From assembly GCA_002682825.1 (NCBI GenBank), contig NOKP01000001.1, forward strand, positions 2,315,845 through 2,379,844: 64,000 nucleotides of DNA. The letters run 5' to 3'. Positions within the stretch are counted from its first letter, which is position 1. Every line of letters starts with the position of its first letter. A model generated the notes under the pieces. The model was not told the origin of the DNA, made no database searches, and saw nothing but the letters and a program-made list of their open reading frames with translations. This stretch comes from Neonectria sp. B-13. Its lineage: Eukaryota > Ascomycota > Sordariomycetes > Hypocreales > Nectriaceae. The translations under genes and the position numbers were made by a program. Shown here piece by piece: positions 1-10,100 of this stretch.

Positions 1-434
1 CCACCGCATCAGCCATCATCCTCGTCCGTCTGCTGATCTCGCATCCCCCGTTCTCCAGGCCAAAACTCCCCAAACCGACCACCCTCCTCCATTCTCGACA
101 ATCACGACATTCACTCTCTCCTCGTTTGTCGTTCCTCTGTCAAACCCCAGATCTCGTGGCTCTCTTCGATCGGCCGTCTTTCGCTAGCGATGAAATAGAC
201 TGCATCCCGCCACCAGCGAGAACCAGAACCCGTCCAACAGAAGCCCACCCCCACTACCCGCCAACAAGTGGCGACAGCCTCCCCCGAGAGCCTTTTTTTA
301 TTATCTCTACCCCGAAACCACCTGAATGCAATCATAGGCCGTCGCTGCGGTTGGAGGCATAGGGTATTCGAGTCGGGAACAATATCTTTTGCCTTTTTTT
401 CTTGTTTGCTTTGCGAACTTCGCCACTGTCCACC
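1..434. other. 5' flank of the F-box gene
   Basis: This stretch holds no convincing gene. It is C- and T-rich and ends at the CACCATGG start of the F-box gene at 435, so it is probably promoter and 5' untranslated leader. Several short open frames cross it on both strands, but they have no recognisable protein signature and overlap each other. Confidence 0.5.
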
Positions 435-2483
435 ATGGCCGACGTGCACGAGATCCAGTCCGGCAGTCCGAGCCCGGCCCCAGAGAGCGTCTCCACTTCG
501 CCTTCGCCCCGGCCTGCACCGGACATGCCGGTCAAGAACAAGAGCCGTCACCGTCTGCTCCGCGGCATTCAGCGCATCTCCTCCACGCCGTCCCTTACCA
601 GCCTGCGCCGCTCCAGGTCCGTCGGGAGCCCCTACAGCTCTCGCAGCACCCTCTCCTGCGTCAGCCTCGCTGGCACTGGTCCGGGCACTCCTCAGAGCCC
701 CCGGTCGACCACTCCTCAGTCACAGTTCTCACCCTTGGGATATCCCAGCTCGTCGTCGACCACTACTCACACATCCACTGGCGAGTTTCCCTTTGAGAGC
801 ATCGCCAGCCACCTAGCTATTCGAAGAATCGAGACTGGCACCCCGGCGTCCTCCTACTCAACCGTTCCGCTCCCCGCCGATCTCAAGGCCAAGCAAGTCC
901 AGAAACCCCCATTCCGCCTCTGGGATGTCATGCCCCACGAGGTCCAGATCCACGTCTTCTCCTTCCTCCGCCCAAAGGAGCTAATTCAGGCATCCCGAGT
1001 GTCAAAGGCGTTCTACAAGTCCTGCTTCGATGGCCAGCTTTGGACCTCTCTGGACGCCTCCGAGTTCTACCAGGAAATCCCGGCCGAGTCGTTGTCCAGG
1101 ATTATTGTCGCCGCCGGTCCCTTTATCAAGGATCTAAACCTCCGGGGTTGCGTCCAGGTCGACCATTACAAGCGCACAGAGGTCATTGTCAAGGCATGCA
1201 AAAATCTTATGAATGCCACCCTCGAGGGGTGCCAGAACTTCCACAAGAACACACTTGACACCCTGCTGCGGAGCAATGAGAAACTGGTCAGCCTCAACTT
1301 AACAGGACTGACTGCCGTGTCCAACACGTCCTGTGTCATAATTGCAGAGTCATGCCCTCAACTAGAGGCCTTCAACATTTCTTGGTGCCGCAGGGTGGAT
1401 GCCCGAGGTGTCAAGTCTGTTGTCGCAGGATGCCCTAGATTGAAGGACCTTAGGGTTGGCGAGGTCGCCGGCTTCGATGATCTCGAAACTGCCGAAGTCA
1501 TTTTCAAGTCCAACAATCTGGAGAGACTTATTATGAGCAGTTGCGCGGATCTCAGCGATGAAGCTCTGAAGACTATGATTCATGGAGTTGACCCGGAGAT
1601 TGATATTCTGACCGATATTCCTGAGGTTCCATCGCGAAATCTGCGCCACCTGGATCTCAGCAACTGCGTCCGACTCACAGATGTCGGCGTCAAGGCTCTG
1701 GGCCATCAAGTGCCAAACTTAGAAGGCCTACAGCTCTCAGGCTGCACGTTACTGACCGACACCGCCCTCGAGTCCATCCTCGACTCCACACCTCGTCTGA
1801 CACATCTCGAGCTGGAAGGCCTCGAAAACCTCACAAACACACTACTGTCGGAGCACCTCGCCAAGGCTCCGTGCACTGGCACCTTAGAACACCTGTCTCT
1901 GAGCTACTGTGAAAACCTCGGCGACACGGGGGTGCTCCCAGTCATGCAAAAGTGTGTGGCCCTGAGGAGTGTTGATTTGGACAACACACGGATTAGCGAC
2001 CTCGTCCTTGCTGAGGCAGCGTCAATGGTCAAAAAGCGCTCTAAACGGTCCTTCAAGGCAGACAGTCGCCCAGAGCTGACCCTACAGATGGACGTTTACG
2101 ACTGCCAGAACGTGACGTGGGCAGGTATCCGAGAAGTCCTCTTCCGGAACACCCAGGTCAAGTCTGCCACAGGCCATCCCGGCCGTGTCAGCTATCCGAC
2201 CGAGGTGATCGGCCTCAAGTGCTTCTACGGCTTCCAGATGACCGTTGACGAACACCAGAAGCGTGTTCTCCGCAACGACCTTGCGTCCGCCGGCCGGTTA
2301 GAGAGGAAGTGGGCAGACTACATGCAGGCTACCGAGGAGGCCGGCATCACAGGTGCCGGATACCGGAGACGCAGGCGTCGGGCCCGGGAGGCCCAGGCCC
2401 TCCATCTAGACGAGGAGGACGGCGGTTTTGGCCTGAACGGCCGCCGCAGAGCTCGAACTCTGGGTTCCTGTACCGTCATGTAA
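435..2483 (+). CDS. F-box and leucine-rich-repeat protein (SCF adaptor), possible CAAX terminus
   Basis: This is a single-exon gene for 682 residues. I chose the ATG at 435 because of its CACCATGG context; an open frame upstream adds only 11 residues. A Ser/Pro-rich N-terminus is followed by an F-box at about residues 159-210 (LWDVMPHEVQIHVFSFLRP). A long run of cysteine-type LRRs follows at about 230-560, with repeated units such as LRHLDLSNCVRLTDVGVKAL. By family knowledge the F-box binds Skp1 in an SCF ubiquitin ligase and the LRRs select substrate. The protein resembles fission-yeast Pof2-type and metazoan FBXL2/FBXL20-type proteins rather than Grr1, but I cannot fix the orthologue. The tail is Arg-rich (RRRRRRAREAQ) and ends GSCTVM, a CAAX-type prenylation signal if the stop is real. 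The stop codon overlaps a perfect splice-donor hexamer (GTAAGT), so a missed 3' intron is possible. Confidence 0.9.
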   Translation: MADVHEIQSGSPSPAPESVSTSPSPRPAPDMPVKNKSRHRLLRGIQRISSTPSLTSLRRSRSVGSPYSSRSTLSCVSLAGTGPGTPQSPRSTTPQSQFSPLGYPSSSSTTTHTSTGEFPFESIASHLAIRRIETGTPASSYSTVPLPADLKAKQVQKPPFRLWDVMPHEVQIHVFSFLRPKELIQASRVSKAFYKSCFDGQLWTSLDASEFYQEIPAESLSRIIVAAGPFIKDLNLRGCVQVDHYKRTEVIVKACKNLMNATLEGCQNFHKNTLDTLLRSNEKLVSLNLTGLTAVSNTSCVIIAESCPQLEAFNISWCRRVDARGVKSVVAGCPRLKDLRVGEVAGFDDLETAEVIFKSNNLERLIMSSCADLSDEALKTMIHGVDPEIDILTDIPEVPSRNLRHLDLSNCVRLTDVGVKALGHQVPNLEGLQLSGCTLLTDTALESILDSTPRLTHLELEGLENLTNTLLSEHLAKAPCTGTLEHLSLSYCENLGDTGVLPVMQKCVALRSVDLDNTRISDLVLAEAASMVKKRSKRSFKADSRPELTLQMDVYDCQNVTWAGIREVLFRNTQVKSATGHPGRVSYPTEVIGLKCFYGFQMTVDEHQKRVLRNDLASAGRLERKWADYMQATEEAGITGAGYRRRRRRAREAQALHLDEEDGGFGLNGRRRARTLGSCTVM

Positions 2484-3018
2484 GTCTTGGGCTGCGGCCG
2501 CGGCTGCAACAACAGACGCCCCAAGCACGATACCAAATATGATGAGCTATCCCGATAATGTGGAACATTAGTCAGGGACATGAGATATGCACGGCGAGAC
2601 GGATGGGAATATGGTATATATGGGTTCAGGGTTGGTTGGCGGACTTTTCTCCATTTCTCGGACGGGATTTTTTGGCCCGCTGTTTTTCTTCGGCGGGTGG
2701 CGTCATGGTAGATTGCTGCATCTTTCTGTCTGGCTCATTTCGGATGCAAGCCTGCGGTTTGGGGCGCTGGGCATACTCTGTGCGTACAAGCATATGATGT
2801 CATCTACATCGGCGCACGTATTGCTCGGTTTGTTGAACGAGGGTTCAATAGCACACTTATATAGATAGTCAAATTTCATAAGACATCAATCATCATCAGG
2901 AAGCAAACTCCGTTGTGGCACGTCCCTGTTGAAAGTTGACCCTACGCATCTCTAATAAATCCTCGATATCCAAACAAACCTGCAGAACGCGCCCTTGAAA
3001 CCCAATACCCTGCTTATG
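2484..3018. other. Convergent intergenic region between F-box and bZIP genes
   Basis: The region carries the 3' ends of two convergent genes. Short open frames are present but have no recognisable domain. An AATAAA-like element lies near 2954. I see nothing else. Confidence 0.4.
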
Positions 3019-4331
3019 TTACGATGTTTCAGTTACCCGCTCGCCTCTAAGTGACCTCCACCAGCGAGACTGCCTCGTCAACTCGCCGTCTTCGCCGCCC
3101 ACGATGAGCCACCACTTCTGGAGGAATTCCTCACTGGCTTCCCAGCTACGACTGTCCCACGGCGAGCCAGTGTGTGCTCCTTTGACACTTCCCCAGCACG
3201 TCAAATGGTTCAGCGAGTCGTGGAAGAACTCATCCTCGTCAATCTCATCCGCGCACGAGATGAGGTTATCGCGGACCTCGTTGAAAGGAATAACATCGAG
3301 GAACGGATGGTGGTTCGTGATGATTTGGTTCCGCGTCGGCCGCAGGTCAAATTTCAGGGCGCGGAAGCCACTCTGCACCGAGGCGACGAGGGTGGCTCGC
3401 TCGGCGGGGCCGTCGATCTGCGGGCGGTAGAAGGGGGAGACGGCGTCGTCGGAGCAGAACATCTTCTGTGTGATACCGACATGGAGGCAGTTCTCGAGGA
3501 GGGCGGCCAAGGAACACATGATCTCTATGCGTAGCGTGTTCATGCGCGGGTCCGGGATCACGGGGAGGAGGACGGACGTGGGGTGCGCGGGGATGTGGAG
3601 GATGGGGCAGCCGCAGTTGAAGAAGATGACGGGGGGGACCGAAAGGTCAGCAGGATACACTTCCGTCAGCCATTGATCGAAGCTGGGCGAGAAGAGATCA
3701 TCGTCCCAAGCTTCTTCGACTTCTTCGACTTCTTCTGGGGCGGGTGCGGAGCCAGCGGCGGAGCTGATGGTGCTGGGTTGGAGATGGGACGGGTTGATTG
3801 TCTGCGCATCAAGGTAGGCCTCTGTTGAGATATCTGTAGAACCCGGGGTAGTTCTCAACACCATCTGCTGGCCATTCAATGGAGAAGCAACGGAATCCAA
3901 CACGGCATCCGATGCTTCGGCACGACGCTCCAAATCTTGGATCCGCTTCTTCTGTTTTTCCCCTTACACAGATCATGTCAGCCAACTCCCGGCAGAGAGC
4001 ATCTATCTAAGGATCCGGCCAATGGCAGGTAAAATAACTCTTTCCCGACTCGTTTTTTCGGCAATAATCCCCCCCCTCGGCTTATCTACTTACTGTAGTT
4101 CTTCTGAGCCAAGCGGTTCTGCAGGCGCCTCTTATCCGGGTCACGGCGAATGACCTTCCTGGCTGTGGGCCGAGCGGCGGCTTTCTTTGCGCTATTGGGT
4201 GGGTCCACTATGTATCCTTCCTCCATTTCATGGAGCTTTTGAACGGCGAAATCCGGTTTGGCGCGGGGGGTTGTAGTTGGAGGCTTAGGATTGCTGTGGT
4301 CGAGGTTGTCGTGAGGGCTCATGTCAGCCAT
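3019..4331 (-). CDS. bZIP transcription factor with C-terminal DUF3425 domain
   Basis: The two-exon model is complement(3019..3962, 4094..4331), giving 393 residues. The donor is ACA/GTAAGT and the acceptor TGTGTAAG/GGG; joining them restores the basic region as QKNYREKQKKRIQDLERRA. Exon 1 starts at the ATG at 4331 (AAAATGGCTGAC); an upstream in-frame ATG at 4358 adds nine residues and is less likely. The basic region with R-x-P-D-K-R-R-L-Q-N-R-L-A-Q-K-N-Y spans about residues 62-85. The C-terminal half (about 180-390) is the DUF3425 domain typical of many filamentous-fungal bZIPs, including a PVIFFNCGCPILHIPAHPTS segment. The leucine heptad after the basic region is weak. By family it is a nuclear DNA-binding regulator; its targets cannot be read from the sequence. 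Confidence 0.85.
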
Positions 4332-4805
4332 TTTGGCTGATGTCAGCCACAGTATCATAGGGACCCACTCGCGCGAACCCGAAATTTCCTAATTTGGAAA
4401 GTCTTTTTACCCCGGCTTTTGCAACACCACCACCCTATAGAGCAGCAAAGCAGCCTTCTCGAACTGTACAGCTCTACCTAGGTTTGGAAATAATTGTAGC
4501 TCTTGTTTATTATTACAACCTCGTTTAACATATTCAATGAAAGCGTTAATTAAAAAGTTCCTAATCTTTATAGTACGACTGAAAAGTATGTAAGAGAATC
4601 TACATTGCCCCGGATGTTTTAATCTTCCGCAACGATTAGGTGCTGCCAAACGTGGGAAACCCATCAAAGCCTCCTCGACCAGTGATGACAACTCAGACGA
4701 TAAATTTTCGATGTTCGTTGAATGGAAAAGAAACGAGTGACAACTTTGTATGCGTGTATACTTGGAACTGTTTCCAAATAAACACAAAGACAAAATGAAT
4801 CAGTG
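4332..4805. other. Upstream region of the bZIP gene
   Basis: This A/T-richer spacer lies between the bZIP start and the 3' end of the HAD gene. It probably contains the bZIP promoter. A 128-codon open frame on the minus strand (4407-4793) has no recognisable features. Confidence 0.35.
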
Positions 4806-5639
4806 TCAAACGTCAAGAGTGCGACCACTTTCCTTCGTGGCAATCTCCTTCTCTACCGCATCAGCCATCTCACCTAGACTGCCGAACCTCCACGAGAAGC
4901 CGACTTTGCCATCCCGAATCAACTCATCGGCTGATCCATCTCTGCGCTCTTGTTTTCGCGCAATCCACACGCTGGTGAGGCCCATTTGCTTCGCCGGCAC
5001 ATGGTCAGCCGTGATACTCTGTGCTGTGTGCAGAACCTGGTCTTCAGAAAGGCTAAGATCTTTCTGAACATGCTCGAGCAGGTACTCGAAGTTCTTCAAC
5101 GACGGCTTATACGAGCCAATGTCTTCTGCCGTATAGATAGCGTCGAAGCCCGGGACAAGATCCTTCAAGGGCCCCTCGCAGGTCTTACGGAAAGAATCGT
5201 TGTCGACGTTAGAGAGGGGTGCGAGCTTGAAGTGCTTGTGGAGACGGTTCATCGCGTCGATTGTGTCCGGGAAGGGAACCCACGAACCGATACTTGACCC
5301 CAAGGCCTCGGCTTCTTGCTGCAGATTCGATGTGATGCCCAGCCCCTGGGCAAAGCGAACATATGCCTCGGTGAGAAGTGTGGCATATTTGAGGCCTGGC
5401 TTTTCTCGCAGCAGTTCCGTCTCGACATCGGAAAAGGCTTTCACGACCAAGACCTTGCCGTCCTCGGCGTCGCTGTAGGCGTTGAGAGGGTGGGAATCTG
5501 GGAGGCGTGCGAGAATGGGCTCAAGATACTTGAAAAGGGACGACTCCCAGTCAATGAGAGTACCATAGATATCCAGAGTCAACACCGAGAAGGAGGTGAG
5601 AGGCCGGGTTGGGGGATTGGGCACTGCAGTGGACGACAT
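4806..5639 (-). CDS. HAD-superfamily hydrolase, haloacid dehalogenase type II
   Basis: This is a single-exon gene of 277 residues. The start at MSSTAV (ATG 5639) fits the family length. HAD motif I is LTLDIYGTLIDWE, with the nucleophilic Asp at about residue 21. Motif II is LSNVDN, the motif III lysine is in SYKPS, and the C-terminal core has QSITADHVPAKQMGLTSVW. The arrangement matches the type II (L-2-haloacid dehalogenase-like) group, which uses an Asp nucleophile to cleave C-halogen or phosphate-ester bonds; the physiological substrate in fungi is usually unknown. The frame stays open upstream to 5840, adding 67 residues with a hydrophobic stretch, but that extension covers the shared promoter with the divergent gene at 6038 and I regard it as non-coding. 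Confidence 0.87.
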   Translation of the reverse strand: MSSTAVPNPPTRPLTSFSVLTLDIYGTLIDWESSLFKYLEPILARLPDSHPLNAYSDAEDGKVLVVKAFSDVETELLREKPGLKYATLLTEAYVRFAQGLGITSNLQQEAEALGSSIGSWVPFPDTIDAMNRLHKHFKLAPLSNVDNDSFRKTCEGPLKDLVPGFDAIYTAEDIGSYKPSLKNFEYLLEHVQKDLSLSEDQVLHTAQSITADHVPAKQMGLTSVWIARKQERRDGSADELIRDGKVGFSWRFGSLGEMADAVEKEIATKESGRTLDV

Positions 5640-6037
5640 GGCGAGATTTAGGAAACGTGATTTACAGTATAGATGGATAAATGGGATGATGAGTTGCAAG
5701 CAGGACAACAAGTCAAAAAGTTCAATAAAATAGTAACTCGATTTCCCGGAATCGCGAGGCTCGGAGCCCCGCATTCTTGTGACCGGAAGGGCGCCGCCTG
5801 TGTGGGCCGTTGAGCCGTCGGTAGGTGGGGCCGTGCTCAACGTTGCACGAGATCGTGATTTTGCTCTCCATTTCCGAGGTCCCGAGGTTCATCAAGATCG
5901 ATCCTGCATCGCATTACCTTCAACGTCTACTCGCCTACGAACTCTTGATTGAACACAGCAGCATAATTTCTCAACCCGAATTCATCTCACGCTTCTCAAC
6001 CTTTCACGTTGACGACAGCACTGGAAAAGCCAAAGAA
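5640..6037. promoter_or_regulatory. Shared divergent promoter region, HAD hydrolase / tau55-like gene
   Basis: These 398 bp separate two head-to-head genes and must contain both promoters. I see no clear TATA box and no further gene. The position is direct observation; the regulatory role is inferred from gene orientation. Confidence 0.5.
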
Positions 6038-7155
6038 ATGCCTCTCGAGGTCATCTATGTTACCCGCCACGGCGTAAGTCTCCGACGAGGGCTGCTCTCG
6101 ACTGCAACGGAGCCTTCTAGCGGGAGTAACTCATCTTCCCCTTTCCCGTCCAGTGTTGACATGGAGGCTCTGGTACCAGTTCCGGACAACTTGGAGCGTC
6201 GACCCTTCTACAGGCATCTACTCAGCGTCTTTCCCGTCACCCACAGGCATCCCCGCAGACCCAGCCTTGACATCCCATGGCGTCAAGCAAGCTAGGGAAA
6301 TGGGCAGCCACTTGGCGGCTTTGGACCCCCCTATCGATGTTGTGTATTCCAGTCCTTACTACAGGTGTCTCCAGACCATTGCCCCTTTCGTGGAGCTCAA
6401 GCGGCAGCAGCTAGAAGAGGAACCTAGCGATAGCGAGGCTACGGCTGCAACAATCCGCCCGGAGTATGGACTTTGTGAATTTTTCGGCGCGGCCCCGTTC
6501 GACCACCCAATCCCGGCGTCCCCCGAGAAGCTTAAGGCCTTCTTCCCGGCTTACGACGACGCCTACGTTTCCGCCTTGGCCCCATCCAGAAAGGGTGAGG
6601 GCATTGATGACCTGTACCGGCGAGTTGCCGGAGCAATGCAAGCCATCATCAGCCGCTGTGATGCCGAGGGAAGACGCGCAGTGGTACTATGCACTCACGC
6701 TGCTGTCGTCATTGCCCTGGGCCGCGTTCTCACTGGGCGCATCCCGGACAGTGTTGACAAGGATGATTTTGGCGCATTCACCTGCGGGTTGAGCGTCTAC
6801 CGCCGAAACCATACGGGTAAGTTCGCAGGTCAAGCGCACTCCCGCCTTGGCTGCATCGGTTATTCTGACAAACAACACACGGCAGATGTGTCTGATGTGT
6901 CGACTAGCGAGTCAGGCGATATGGGGAAGTGGGATTGCGAGCTGAATAGCGATTGTAGTTTCCTGAGCTCTGGCGCTGAACGAGGCTGGTACGTTGATAC
7001 TCCCATTCAGCAACTATGCTTGCTTTCTTCCGCCACTACGAGGTGTCACATCGATCTCGACCCCTATTGACATCAGGAGCAGGAGATTCTCAGGCGACGA
7101 GTCGTTTCCAGGGACTGGATCAATGTCCCAGACAGAGCTGGACTCCAAACTCTAG
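6038..7155 (+). CDS. TFIIIC tau55-like protein: histidine phosphatase domain plus TFIIIC C-terminal motif
   Basis: The four-exon model is 6038..6073, 6180..6816, 6886..6988, 7083..7155, giving 282 residues. Each junction restores family sequence: VTRHG joins FRTTWSVDP across intron 1, and ERGW joins RFSGDESF across intron 3. The N-terminal histidine-phosphatase fold keeps the RHG motif, SSPYYRCLQT and the second catalytic histidine in CTHAAVVIALGR. The C-terminus has DCSFLSSGAERGW, characteristic of the TFIIIC tau55/TFIIIC35 family. TFIIIC recruits RNA polymerase III to tRNA genes; the yeast counterpart Tfc7 has the same two-part design. The conserved histidines suggest possible phosphatase activity, but no substrate can be inferred. 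Intron 2 (69 nt) is a multiple of three with no in-frame stop, so its retention would insert 23 residues. Splice choices are hand-made. Confidence 0.85.
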
Positions 7156-10100
7156 AGCTAGACCCGCCATCAAACTCGTTCCGTCGGTCCGAGCGATTGA
7201 GAGAAGAGCAGAGGAGGGACAACTGAGCCAGCTGCAGGTCCTTGGAGTCTTGGCGGGCTCCAATCCAGACCATTCCAGTTCCAAGAGCCGGAAAAGGAAC
7301 CGATAGGCCCTCGTGCAGCCCTCAGCTTTGCGAGGGTTGTGTGACGTGTGAAGCCGATAGCGTCCCATGCTGGCTGTGTATCGTCATGATCCCTTGGCAG
7401 CGTCCCTAGACATTGTCTGGTGCACAGACAGACCCATGCCCTTAAGATACATACATATAGAATATTGATCCTGGGACTTGGGATGAAGCTAGCTGAGTTC
7501 GCTTACACTAGTTGCTTGCAAGTGATTCAGAATTCATGTGTTGACCCAAAAGACATTGATCCTCAGCTTGACGTTTTTGTCAGGCGTAGAGCCTCTTCGT
7601 GTGCGTTGGCTGTTAGTATCCGACGACGCCGTTTTAAATACCATTTTCAGGTTGGTACCCGTTATTGTCTGGCGAACACATGGAGAATACATCTTCACCT
7701 TGCAATAGGAAGAGACGATGGAGACTTGTCTACGTCATACGGCATGTGTACAAAGTAGTTCGGTACGATGGATGAGGTTACACGATCAATAGAGCATGGT
7801 GTCTTTGACTACTAAGTCGGACCTGGACGTATGCCAATTAGGGGACTTTGTAGGGACGGGTAGACCGCGTGCCGGCGCCCATGTTGGTGGGATCTTGGGA
7901 TGATACTGGGGTCCTGCGACCTCCCGGGGACGGGCGGTACCCCGGCACTAACCACGATGGGCGCGGGATCATTGCCGATCTGGAACCCTTGTCAAGCTGT
8001 TCGCTTGTGAGCATTGTCCGAGCCCGTTCCATCATCCCTTGCTGCAAGATGCAAGTTTGAAGCCTCGCTAACGATGGTGAGAGCGGAGCCGGGCAGAGAT
8101 AGTCTCCGTCCCGGCGTCAGCCATCCGTGATAGTGTCCGGTACTACCACTAGGCTGATCACCCAAGAGCCGCAGGTCTTCGAGGACGACCTTCCTCTTTG
8201 CCTTCATTCGAAAAACTTGACAAGCCCCATGTATTACCGGGGTTGCCGGTGTAGTCAGAACTTGATTGAGTAGTGACATGTGCGAAAGATCACGTCGAAC
8301 CGACCGCGTATCTGGCGGTTGGAAGAGACACCGGATAGCGAGGTGTCACTAACACCTCGGTAGGCGGCGGGGAAACGGCGAACGAGGGCCGGGGCCTTTT
8401 AGGTTTCTTCAGATACCGTGAGTGATTACTTGCGGATCCGGAAAAGTTGAAAATCCTCCGATGAGAGACTTGTTTTGTCATGTTTGGTTGGACGCGTCAT
8501 GTCTGGGAGTCGATGTATATTGGGGTCATCGAAAGCCGCTGTGAATTGCCGATGACATTTGGGGTGAAAATCATGCACCTTGACACCATCAATCGAGGAG
8601 CAAGCAGGGTAACCATATAATTAAAAGATAGGGGTGTTTGGAAAGGGGAACGACCAAAGATTTGGCGTGATTCATTAAGTTCCTATCTAAGGATAAGCTG
8701 TTTGGCAAAGGTAAAGACACGATGCAAAGACAGACACGAGAGACACAGACTCAGACAAACAGCGAACTCTGGAGTGCAGTCTTGTACGAACTACTGCGAA
8801 CCACCAGCTGGACGGTCCGGCTGCCCGGTTGAGGCGCGGAGAAGATACGTGTATCTATGTAGGGGAGTGGGGATGGAGATGAGGAGGGAGAGGACGATGA
8901 CCTTTGCACAAGGAACAGGACTCGGACTTACTCGCCCTCAGGTAACACAGACTAGAGGCGAGCGCGGCGAGGCGGAGTCCTGTCTGATAAGACTTGGCCG
9001 AGGGACAACTCCGCATCGGTTCACGAGGGAGGCAATGGAAGGCCGTGAATGGTTATGAAGGATAGGATTAGACAAAAAAAGAAAGCAGCGCTGACATTCC
9101 TCGGCCGGTGCTAGAGTTGGCGTGGTTGTCGTAGCGCTTCCGCGCTCCGTAGCGTTGGCGTTACACGAGGCAAAACCTCTCTAATCCTCAACCAGATGGC
9201 CACTGCAGCTCTGCAGTAGATGGGGTAAGGCGAGCGGGTAAGGCGAGAGCGGCACGGACAAACGCCAGAATCTTGGCTTGGTTGCAAATCGATACGATTT
9301 GATGCGTTGAAGAATTTGCAGCGGCAGGGAGGAAAAGGGGAGGATATGGAGATGAAGATGGAGGCAGAGAGGGAGGTTGATGCCTGAGGACTAACTAGAC
9401 CAGGCAGGGAGTTGTCCCAAGGACCAAGGCAGCAATTGTGTACTCTGTCATTTGTTACAGGACAAAGGCCCCCAACACCTGTTCCCTCCACTCCACGTTG
9501 TTGCTCTACTGTACGGAGTAGGCCGTTGACGACCGTCTCGGTGCAACACAACAGGGCACTTCCCAGCCGCCAGACTCCCCCGCCATCTCCATCTTCATCT
9601 CCATCTCCATCAGCACAGACATCACGCTGGTCATCTCTCACTTTACATTGTCGGCTACCAGCCTACCCACCACTCACGCCTCAGCAGCACCAGCACCCGT
9701 TCTGCACCACCGACTGGATTGGGTTGGTAGCGGGTGGTGGCGTGCTCCAATGTGCTCCAGGGCTCCATCTTCGGTCCAGCTTGCTTCAGCGTGCCGCCTT
9801 GGCCCGCGGTCCGTGGCCTCTGAGGACGAGCCAAGGACCACAAAGCAAAAACGCAAGCCCTCAGCTGTTGGTGACACAGTTTGCGTTTATCATCTTACTA
9901 GGAGCTCGATGACGCCCTGACGCATGACCAGACGCCGGCCAATGCGCCATGCCATGCCACGCCTTGCCATTCCGTCGCCTCGATGCTCTCGATGCCCCCG
10001 ACGCCCGCACCTTACGCCGGGTGGTGGCACACCCGCCTCCAACGGACACCAGCACCCTTCTGGATGTCCGGCAGGCAGGATCTAGGCTTATTAGAAACTT

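Noticed and set aside
9111..9641. 176-codon minus-strand open frame
   Set aside because: It has no domain-like composition or conserved motif, overlaps another frame on the opposite strand and lies in a spacer; probably chance.
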